Under the pieces are notes generated by a model. It was not told where the DNA came from. It made no database searches and saw nothing but the letters and a program-made list of their open reading frames with translations. Made by a program: the position numbers and the translations under genes. 6,751 nucleotides of DNA from Gammaproteobacteria bacterium. Lineage in GTDB: Bacteria > Pseudomonadota > Gammaproteobacteria > Pseudomonadales > Azotimanducaceae. The DNA lies in contig NZEI01000091.1 in the NCBI GenBank assembly GCA_002690405.1, forward strand, positions 50,810-57,560. Reading direction: 5' to 3'. Shown piece after piece: positions 1 through 4,951 of this stretch (the first letter of the stretch is position 1; every line of letters starts with the position of its first letter).

Positions 1-494
1 GCAACGGAAATCGGATTGCGGCCTATTTCAGTTTGCGCGCGAATGTCTTTCGCTGTGCGCAGAGTCATGCGTGACAGTAAATCCAACTCTGGCCCAATGG
101 TTCCGGTTTTGCGGGCGACCTCATAGGCGCTCTTAACCTGACCCATGATTTGTGGTTCCCCAAGCATTTGTGAGTCGAGGCCTGCAGCCACGCGAATCAT
201 ATGCTTGGCCGCATCTTTGTCCCAGTGCACATAACTGGCGCCTTCAAGTTCTGCGACGTTTACCGGGCGTGTGGTACTGAGCCATTCACTTATGCTGCGG
301 GTATTATCGTCGCGCAACGCGCAATACAGTTCCGTCCTATTGCAGGTTGAAACGATTGCGGCTTCGCGAATGTTGCCCAAATCACTGGTTAGCTGACTGA
401 GCATATTGGCGAGATTTTCCTCTGGAAAGGCAATACGTTCCCGCAGCTCGACCGAAGCTGTGCGATGATTAAGACCGTATGCAACTATGCTCAT
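1..494 (-). CDS. hemA: Glutamyl-tRNA reductase, N-terminal part (runs off left edge)
   Basis: HemA reduces glutamyl-tRNA(Glu) to glutamate-1-semialdehyde with NADPH, the first committed step of the C5 route to haem, in the cytoplasm. Reading the minus strand from ATG at 494-492 gives 164 uninterrupted codons. The start MSIVAYGLNHRTA matches the family N-terminus. STCNRTELY at about residues 49-57 contains the catalytic cysteine (C51, equivalent to C50 of E. coli). GLDSQMLGEPQIMGQVK and the substrate-domain helix ending TEIGRNPISVA follow in the expected order. The gene stops mid-codon at base 1, so the NADPH-binding and dimerisation domains (roughly 250 residues) lie outside. It is divergent from lolB, as in Pseudomonas and E. 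coli. No strong Shine-Dalgarno is visible; an extended -10 promoter lies about 30 bases upstream. I am very sure of the family. Confidence 0.96.
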   Translation of the reverse strand, partial: MSIVAYGLNHRTASVELRERIAFPEENLANMLSQLTSDLGNIREAAIVSTCNRTELYCALRDDNTRSISEWLSTTRPVNVAELEGASYVHWDKDAAKHMIRVAAGLDSQMLGEPQIMGQVKSAYEVARKTGTIGPELDLLSRMTLRTAKDIRAQTEIGRNPISV

Positions 495-522
495 TAAAAG
501 ATGTCTGATTTTTCGGCCGGAG

Positions 523-551
523 ATTATAGCAGAACGCGACTGTTGCCTTTA
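523..551 (-). promoter_or_regulatory. Probable sigma-70 extended -10 promoter of hemA
   Basis: On the minus strand bases 528-523 read TATAAT, a perfect -10, preceded by TGC so that the extended -10 form TGnTATAAT is complete. The -35 region 17 bases upstream (551-546, TAAAGG) is poor, which is common for extended -10 promoters. Transcription would start near 516, giving a leader of about 22 bases before the hemA ATG. The match is seen directly; its use as a promoter is inferred. Confidence 0.6.
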
Positions 552-558
552 ACGGCAA
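543..558. repeat. Near-perfect 16-base palindrome over the hemA -35 region
   Basis: TTGCC at 543-547 and GGCAA at 554-558 are exact inverted repeats around TTTAAC. Only one base pair of the 16-base palindrome is mismatched (T548/C553). It covers the -35 region of the proposed hemA promoter and lies about 30 bases before lolB, a typical place for an operator. A chance palindrome in a short region cannot be excluded, and I do not recognise the motif as the site of a named regulator. Confidence 0.3.
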
Positions 559-587
559 TTGTTGTTGCAAAGTGTGTGGCGTTGCTC

Positions 588-1154
588 ATGAAGCGAGGTC
601 TTTTAATTTTTTCGGTGGTGTTTTCAGGTTGTGCCTCTGTGCCTGTAAGTACGGAGGGGCAGCAGGTAGATTTCACGGTGCAGGGCAAGCTGTTGGTGTT
701 TCGCGAACAGGGCAAGACAGCGCTGCGCTTCTCTTGGCGGCAAACCAAGGATGCCTATCAGATCGACGTATGGGGTAGTCTTGGCCAGGGCCGTATACAG
801 TTACGCGGCGATGCCACGGATATGCGGGTGCTGCGTGGGCGCGAAGTTATCGCCGCTGGTGAGCCGCGGCAGGTTATGCGGAGTCAGTTGGGCTGGGATT
901 TACCAGTGGCGGCTATTCCCAACTGGTTATTCGGGCGGCCACTGCCCCAGCACCCAATAACGCGAGGCTCAGACGCTTTAGTCGACGGGCAGACGCAGTT
1001 TGTACAATTGGGCTGGTCTGTGCTGGCGCAGGTTCGCTCAGACGATATGGCGGTGGCGGAAGCGACATCGAGGACGCCAGAGCAACTAAATTTGCGCCGT
1101 GGCGATATTCAGGCGACCTTGCTTGTGAGTAAATTTACCCGGAAGTCGCAATAA
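588..1154 (+). CDS. lolB: Outer-membrane lipoprotein receptor LolB
   Basis: LolB is itself a lipoprotein anchored in the inner leaflet of the outer membrane. It takes lipoproteins from the periplasmic carrier LolA and inserts them. From ATG 588 the product has 188 residues: a short signal peptide (MKRG, then hydrophobic residues 5-12) and the lipobox-like FSGC ending in C15. The +2 residue is Ala, not the Asp that retains lipoproteins in the inner membrane. The LolB core follows: FTVQGKLLV, LRFSWRQ, and VWGSLGQGRIQL with a leucine (L65) at the place of the loop residue needed for membrane insertion in E. coli. PNWLFGRPLP and a final LNLRRGDIQATLLVSKF follow. The mature part, about 174 residues, is a little shorter than in E. 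coli. The frame is open back to ATG 501, but that start would precede the signal peptide with 29 residues. No clear Shine-Dalgarno supports either, so the start is uncertain; GTG 576 is another option. Confidence 0.88.
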   Translation: MKRGLLIFSVVFSGCASVPVSTEGQQVDFTVQGKLLVFREQGKTALRFSWRQTKDAYQIDVWGSLGQGRIQLRGDATDMRVLRGREVIAAGEPRQVMRSQLGWDLPVAAIPNWLFGRPLPQHPITRGSDALVDGQTQFVQLGWSVLAQVRSDDMAVAEATSRTPEQLNLRRGDIQATLLVSKFTRKSQ

Positions 1155-1177
1155 CAGGTTTGACAGGTAATGACCTG
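1155..1177. repeat. Three CAGGT half-sites at 9-base spacing
   Basis: CAGGT occurs at 1155-1159 and 1164-1168, and its inverse ACCTG at 1173-1177, so the three start exactly 9 bases apart. The second and third could also form a 5-base-pair stem with a 4-base loop. They overlap the -35 element and spacer of the promoter proposed next to them. This could be an operator or coincidence; I do not recognise it. Confidence 0.25.
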
Positions 1178-1188
1178 ATCCGGACAAT
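1160..1188 (+). promoter_or_regulatory. Candidate promoter for tRNA-Gln and prs
   Basis: A perfect -35 hexamer TTGACA at 1160-1165 is followed after 17 bases by GACAAT at 1183-1188, four of six matches to the -10 consensus. The bases just after it (ACGCGCTCGC) make a GC-rich discriminator of the kind found in stable-RNA promoters under stringent control. Transcription would begin near 1195, leaving a leader of about 114 bases to be removed from the tRNA. The hexamers are seen; promoter function and stringent control are inferred. Confidence 0.5.
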
Positions 1189-1308
1189 ACGCGCTCGCTC
1201 AACGGTGCGGTCTGAACCGACTGTAGAGAAATGTGCCTCGGTGTGATTCAACTCGATGAGTTGCCGATACACATGAGATTTGGGCGAAGGATACACATTC
1301 AGCAAAAT

Positions 1309-1383
1309 TGGGGTGTCGCCAAGCGGTAAGGCACCGGGTTTTGATCCCGGCATGCGCAGGTTCGAATCCTGCCACCCCAGCCA
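1309..1383 (+). tRNA. tRNA-Gln, anticodon TTG
   Basis: The 75 bases fold as a complete tRNA. The acceptor stem TGGGGTG (1309-1315) pairs with CACCCCA (1373-1379). The D stem is GCC/GGC (1318-1320 with 1330-1332). The anticodon stem CCGGG/CCCGG (1334-1338 with 1346-1350) encloses loop TTTTGAT, with anticodon TTG at 1341-1343. The T stem is GCAGG/CCTGC around TTCGAAT. G1380 is the discriminator and CCA (1381-1383) is encoded. The weak first pair (T-A) is typical of bacterial tRNA-Gln. The tRNA stands directly before prs, as in Pseudomonas, with no terminator between them, so a shared transcript processed by RNases is likely. Confidence 0.97.
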
Positions 1384-1411
1384 TTTTCGATGGTTTGATC
1401 GAGGCGACATT

Positions 1412-1417
1412 GAGGGG
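1412..1417 (+). promoter_or_regulatory. Ribosome binding site that fixes the TTG start of prs
   Basis: GAGGGG at 1412-1417 is a strong Shine-Dalgarno sequence. It lies 6 bases before TTG at 1424, an ideal distance, but 18 bases before the first in-frame ATG at 1436, which is too far. It therefore favours the TTG start. Confidence 0.8.
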
Positions 1418-1423
1418 CATCGG

Positions 1424-2368
1424 TTGGCAAATTTAATGCTTTTTTCTGGTGGGTCGAACCTGGCCCTTGCCAAGCGGGTAGCGAAGGAGTTGCATCTTGA
1501 GCTAGGCCACGCCGACGTGGGTCGTTTTAGTGATGGCGAAGTCACTGTAGAGGTCCATGAAAATGTCCGCGGTAAAGACGTGTTCCTGCTGCAGTCTACT
1601 AGTGCGCCCACGAACGACAGTGTTATGGAACTGTTGATTATGGCAGACGCGCTGCATCGAGCTTCGGCGCAGCGGGTTACTGCGGTGATCCCTTACTATG
1701 GGTATGCGCGCCAAGACCGCCGGCCGCGCTCCGCGCGAGTCGCGATCAGCGCCAAGGTCGTTGCCGACATGATCAGTACGGTGGGCATTGACCGAATACT
1801 TACGGTGGATTTGCATGCTGATCAGATTCAGGGATTTTTTAATATACCGGTAGATAACATCTACGGTTCGCCGGTGCTCGTAGACCATATTCTTGCCCAG
1901 AACTACGAAAATCCGATTGTGGTATCGCCGGATGTCGGTGGTGTAGTTAGAGCCCGGGCGATCGCAAAACAGATCGATGACTTAGACTTGGCCATCATCG
2001 ATAAGCGGCGACCACGCGCCAATGAAACTAAAGTGATGAATATCATTGGCGACATTAAGGGTAAGACATGCATCATGGTGGATGACATCGTCGACACCGC
2101 CGGGACGCTCTGCACGGCGGCAGCCGCTTTGAAGGAAGAGGGTGCAGCAGCAGTAGTTTGTTATATCACTCATGCCGTGCTTTCGGGTGCGGCGATTGAG
2201 CGCATCGAAAATTCAGAATTGGACGCGATGCTCGTTACGGACACCATAGCGCTGTCTGAAGCCGCCCAAGCATGCCAGAAAATAACCCAGCTGAGTCTGG
2301 ACCGCTTACTTGCGGAATCCATCCGCCGAGTAAGTAATGAAGAATCGATCAGCGCTATGTTCAGATAG
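1424..2368 (+). CDS. prs: Ribose-phosphate pyrophosphokinase (PRPP synthetase)
   Basis: Prs transfers pyrophosphate from ATP to ribose 5-phosphate. The PRPP made feeds purine, pyrimidine, NAD, histidine and tryptophan synthesis in the cytoplasm. The 314-residue product is full length. Visible motifs are FSDGE (35-39), YGYARQDRR (92-100), the pyrophosphate/metal site VDLHADQIQGFF (128-139, with H131), the flexible-loop lysine in DKRRPRAN (193-200), and the PRPP-binding loop VDDIVDTAGTL (219-229). It ends ISAMFR. The TTG start is chosen because the GAGGGG ribosome site fits it, and because it makes residue numbering identical to E. coli Prs at F35 and H131; ATG 1436 would remove four residues. 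The frame is open further back through the tRNA, but that part is not protein. Forty bases separate it from tRNA-Gln and 69 from rplY, suggesting one operon. Confidence 0.96.
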   Translation: MANLMLFSGGSNLALAKRVAKELHLELGHADVGRFSDGEVTVEVHENVRGKDVFLLQSTSAPTNDSVMELLIMADALHRASAQRVTAVIPYYGYARQDRRPRSARVAISAKVVADMISTVGIDRILTVDLHADQIQGFFNIPVDNIYGSPVLVDHILAQNYENPIVVSPDVGGVVRARAIAKQIDDLDLAIIDKRRPRANETKVMNIIGDIKGKTCIMVDDIVDTAGTLCTAAAALKEEGAAAVVCYITHAVLSGAAIERIENSELDAMLVTDTIALSEAAQACQKITQLSLDRLLAESIRRVSNEESISAMFR

Positions 2369-2437
2369 CGGGAGCGATGAAAAGTAGGCGAGCTGGTCGC
2401 AAGCTTGCCAAATGTAAACCTAAGTTGGAGACAGCAC

Positions 2438-3070
2438 ATGTCAGAATCAATTACGCTGACGGCTACGATCCGAACTGATGTAGGGAAAGGAGCGAGCCGC
2501 CGCCTACGTCGTTTGGAAGACAAAGTACCTGCCATTATTTATGGCGGCGATACAGCGCCACAAAAGCTTACCCTTTCCGGTAACGAAATCTTAAAAGCAT
2601 CCCAGATTGAAGCTTTTTACTCGCAGATCCTAGATATCTCCATCGACGGATCGGTAGAGTCGGCGGTAATCAGGGATTTGCAACGTAACCCAGCGAGTGG
2701 TCGCGTACAGCATATCGATTTTCAGCGCGTCAGCGCTGACAAAGAGATCAACGTTAACGTGCCACTGCATTTCGTTAACGAAGACGCATGCGTTGGCGTG
2801 AAAATGTCAGGCGGCACCCTCACTCATAACCTCACTGAGGTTGAGATAAGCTGTTTGCCCGCCAATCTGCCTGAATTTATCGAAGTCGATATGCTTGAGG
2901 TTGAAGCTGGCTCGTCGGTACATCTAAGTGATCTTGCATTGCCAGAAGGGGTGACCGTGGTTGCTCTAGCATTTGGCGCGGATCGTGACATTCCAGTTGC
3001 CAGTGTGACAGCCCGACGTGGCGCTAGCGATGATGCAGCGGAGGCTGGAGGCAGCGGAGCCAGCTGCTGA
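2438..3070 (+). CDS. rplY: 50S ribosomal protein L25, long CTC type, frameshifted near the C-terminus
   Basis: L25 binds 5S rRNA in the central protuberance of the large subunit. The ATG at 2438 has GGAG 7 bases upstream (2427-2430). Residues 1-90 form the 5S-binding domain (ITLTATIRTDVGKGASRRLR, then VPAIIYGG and VIRDLQRNPASGRVQHIDFQ). Residues from about 95 to 200 form the second, beta-rich CTC domain (INVNVPLHF, GGTLTHNLTEVEISCLP, PEFIEVDM, ALPEGV), ending VASVTARRG. This frame stops at 3068-3070 after 210 residues with the unusual end GGSGASC. Family members normally end in an acidic, alanine-rich tail, and exactly such a tail is present one base out of frame just downstream. The body is confident; the true end is probably 3116. 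Prs lies upstream and pth downstream, as in Pseudomonas. Confidence 0.93.
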   Translation: MSESITLTATIRTDVGKGASRRLRRLEDKVPAIIYGGDTAPQKLTLSGNEILKASQIEAFYSQILDISIDGSVESAVIRDLQRNPASGRVQHIDFQRVSADKEINVNVPLHFVNEDACVGVKMSGGTLTHNLTEVEISCLPANLPEFIEVDMLEVEAGSSVHLSDLALPEGVTVVALAFGADRDIPVASVTARRGASDDAAEAGGSGASC

Positions 3071-3116
3071 CGCGGATGCCGCGGACAGTGCTGAAGATGA
3101 AGGTGGCGAGGACTAG
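3048..3116 (+). other. Displaced C-terminal tail of L25, one base out of frame
   Basis: Skipping one G at about 3047 lets translation continue GAG GCA GCG GAG and so on through 22 codons to TAG at 3114-3116. The encoded peptide EAAEPAADADAADSAEDEGG plus ED is rich in Ala, Glu and Asp. That is the composition expected for the tail of long-form L25 in gammaproteobacteria. The repaired protein would have 225 residues. The break lies in a G-rich, self-similar stretch (GGAGGCTGGAGGC, 3040-3052). A one-base assembly or sequencing error, or a real recent mutation, is more likely than programmed frameshifting, since no known shift signal is visible. Confidence 0.82.
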
Positions 3117-3176
3117 CTACGGCGCAGTAGGCGGCCACAAGGTTCAATCGCTCGCCGCTGCAGCTGATCCAATGAT

Positions 3177-3812
3177 ATGGCCGCGCTAAAGCTTATTGTC
3201 GGCCTGGGAAATCCCGGGCCGGCATATGCAGAAACGCGCCATAATGTTGGCGCGGTGTGGGTGCGAGAGCTGGCCCGTCGTCACTCCATCAGTCTAAGTC
3301 TAGACAGCAAATTCAAAGGCGAAATCGGTCGCGGGCTTATCGCCGGGTGCGATGTGCGCCTGTTGCTGCCCGGCACCTTTATGAACAACAGCGGCGAATC
3401 AGTCGGTGCGGTGAGTCGATTTTTCAAGTTCGAAGCGGCCGAAATACTCGTAGCTTATGACGAGGTAGCCTTCGAGCCAGGTGTTGTTAAGTTGAAACAA
3501 GGTGGCGGCAGTAACGGCCACAATGGTGTTAAAAGCGTAATTGCCGGGCTTGGTAGTCGAGACGAGTTTGTCAGATTACGTATCGGCGTAGGGCATCCCG
3601 GCTCCAAGGAGCAGGTGATTCCTTATTTGACCAAACAAACACCGCGACAAAGTGAGCGCGAGCAAATTGCCGTCGCGGGTGATTTCGCCGATGCCATTAT
3701 TGCCGACATGATGCGTGGAGAATGGCAGCTCGCTATGACTGCTTTGCATGCGCCCGAGAAGAAGCCGGATAAAGAGCCAGCAAAAGTAACACCAAACCCC
3801 GGAGAAACTTGA
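3177..3812 (+). CDS. pth: Peptidyl-tRNA hydrolase
   Basis: Pth cleaves the ester bond of peptidyl-tRNA released early from ribosomes, recycling tRNA in the cytoplasm. The 211-residue product begins MAALKLIVGLGNPGPAYAET. It has the catalytic histidine in TRHNVG (H22, the H20 of E. coli numbering), the substrate asparagines N12, N70 (GTFMNNSGES) and N116 (GGGSNGHNG), and D95 in VAYDE, which positions the histidine. RLRIGVGHPG is the late conserved block. The last 20 or so residues (APEKKPDKEPAKVTPNPGET) are a Lys/Pro-rich extension beyond the E. coli end, probably unstructured. The ATG at 3177 has no convincing ribosome site, so coupling to rplY translation 60 bases upstream is possible. Its TGA overlaps the ychF ATG by one base. 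Confidence 0.96.
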   Translation: MAALKLIVGLGNPGPAYAETRHNVGAVWVRELARRHSISLSLDSKFKGEIGRGLIAGCDVRLLLPGTFMNNSGESVGAVSRFFKFEAAEILVAYDEVAFEPGVVKLKQGGGSNGHNGVKSVIAGLGSRDEFVRLRIGVGHPGSKEQVIPYLTKQTPRQSEREQIAVAGDFADAIIADMMRGEWQLAMTALHAPEKKPDKEPAKVTPNPGET

Positions 3813-4903
3813 TGGGATTTAACTGCGGTATTGTAGGTATGCCCAATGTCGGTAAGTCGACACTGTTCAATGCTCTAACAAGAGCGGGTATCGATGCGGA
3901 GAACTTCCCATTTTGTACCATTGACCCCAATACTGGAGTGGTGCCTGTTCCCGATCCGCGGCTCAATCGGTTGGCTGAATTGGTGTCGCCGCAAAAGATT
4001 ATTCCAACATCAATGGAATTTGTGGATATCGCTGGCTTAGTTGCTGGCGCTTCCAAGGGCGAGGGACTGGGTAATCAATTCCTTGCCCATGTGCGTGAAA
4101 CCCATGCCATAGCCCACGTGGTTCGTTGCTTCGAAGATGAAAATGTCGTGCATGTGGCTGGTCGGGTCTCTCCAGCGGACGACATTGAAGTCATCAATAC
4201 TGAGTTGGCGTTAGCCGACCTGGATACGTTAGAAAAAGTCTATGAGCGTAATCGCCGGGTCGCATCCTCTGGGGATAAAGAGGCGCGCAGCATGATGGCA
4301 GTGCTGGAGAAAGTTCGGCTCGCTCTGGAAGAGGGTGACCCCGTGCGTTCCATAGACCTAAGTGATGACGAAAAACTTATGATTCGCGAGTTTCATTTCA
4401 TCACGGCCAAGCCGGTGCTTTATATCGCTAACGTTGCTGAGGATGGCTTGGAAGATAATCCCCTAGTAAAGGTGGTTGAAGATATTGCTCAAGCCGAGGG
4501 CGCCGAAGTGGTGGTGGTAAGCAATAAAATTGAATCAGAAGTGGCAGAACTTGAAGATGAAGAGCGTATTGAATTTTTACAGGCGCTGAATCTTACTGAG
4601 CCAGGCTTGCATCGAGTTATTCGTGCGGGCTACAAACTATTAGGTCTGCATCAATATTTCACAGCAGGGCCTAAGGAAGTGCGTGCTTGGACCATTCCAA
4701 TTGGAGCCAAAGCGCCGGCGGCTGCCGGTGTCATCCATACGGACTTCGAGAAGGGATTTATTCGTGCTGAAGTGATCGGTTTTGACGATTATGTCGAGCT
4801 GGGCGGCGAGCAGCAGGCCAAGGATGCTGGCAAGTGGCGTCTAGAGGGCAAAGAGTATGTGGTCGCTGATGGCGACGTGGTGCATTTTCGATTTAATGTA
4901 TAA
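3812..4903 (+). CDS. ychF: Redox- and ribosome-associated ATPase YchF (Obg family, OLA1 type)
   Basis: YchF is a universally conserved P-loop nucleotidase of the Obg family that prefers ATP. It associates with ribosomes and is linked to stress responses and translation fidelity. The 363 residues equal the length of E. coli YchF. The P-loop is GMPNVGKST (9-17), switch II DIAGL is at 72-76, and the G4 position reads NVAE (207-210). YchF proteins have NxxE there instead of NKxD, which explains their loss of GTP preference. GASKGEGLGNQFL and ADDIEVINTELALADLDT are family blocks, and a TGS domain (about 278-361) ends DGDVVHFRFNV. ATG 3812 is chosen over the in-frame TTG 3809 because GGAG lies 7 bases upstream, inside pth. 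The TGATG overlap with pth implies translational coupling. A hairpin follows directly. Confidence 0.97.
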   Translation: MGFNCGIVGMPNVGKSTLFNALTRAGIDAENFPFCTIDPNTGVVPVPDPRLNRLAELVSPQKIIPTSMEFVDIAGLVAGASKGEGLGNQFLAHVRETHAIAHVVRCFEDENVVHVAGRVSPADDIEVINTELALADLDTLEKVYERNRRVASSGDKEARSMMAVLEKVRLALEEGDPVRSIDLSDDEKLMIREFHFITAKPVLYIANVAEDGLEDNPLVKVVEDIAQAEGAEVVVVSNKIESEVAELEDEERIEFLQALNLTEPGLHRVIRAGYKLLGLHQYFTAGPKEVRAWTIPIGAKAPAAAGVIHTDFEKGFIRAEVIGFDDYVELGGEQQAKDAGKWRLEGKEYVVADGDVVHFRFNV

Positions 4904-4906
4904 ACC

Positions 4907-4927
4907 GAGGGCCCTTTTGGGGCCCTC
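4907..4927. terminator. Hairpin between convergent ychF and EF-G genes
   Basis: GAGGGCCC (4907-4914) pairs with GGGCCCTC (4920-4927) in a perfect 8-base-pair, GC-rich stem with a 5-base loop. It begins 3 bases after the ychF stop and lies 24 bases beyond the end of the opposing EF-G gene, so it can serve both directions. Neither side has a long T-run: the plus side reads AGCTTATG, and the minus side CGGTTTATA is somewhat better. Termination is therefore likely but not certain. Confidence 0.65.
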
Positions 4928-4951
4928 AGCTTATGACTCGGCGAACAGTGT

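Larger units (their letters stand above)
1155..1308. other. Gap between lolB and tRNA-Gln where ispE is expected but absent
   Basis: This 154-base stretch has no credible open reading frame on either strand. In Pseudomonas aeruginosa and many relatives, ispE (4-diphosphocytidyl-2-C-methyl-D-erythritol kinase) sits here between lolB and tRNA-Gln. No trace of the IspE N-terminal lipid-substrate motif or glycine-rich ATP loop is visible in any frame. What remains is a promoter-like element near the left end, three CAGGT-type half-sites, and an unstructured leader before the tRNA. Confidence 0.75.

Noticed and set aside
1309..1383. tRNA-Gln as an integration site explaining the loss of ispE
   Set aside because: No integrase, no duplicate of the tRNA 3' end and no foreign-looking sequence is present in the window.
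1280..1423. Open frame extending prs upstream through the tRNA
   Set aside because: The extension translates tRNA-Gln and its leader; the ribosome site and family alignment place the start at 1424.
1135..1611. 158-codon open frame on the minus strand
   Set aside because: It runs antisense across the tRNA and into prs, matches no family I recognise and has no ribosome site; it is a shadow.
2399..2408. Perfect 10-base palindrome GCAAGCTTGC before rplY
   Set aside because: It is short, lacks flanking symmetry, a T-run or promoter elements, and is expected by chance.
3035..3055. Programmed ribosomal frameshifting in rplY
   Set aside because: There is no recognised slippery heptamer, stop-codon context or stimulatory structure, and no precedent known to me in L25; error or mutation is simpler.
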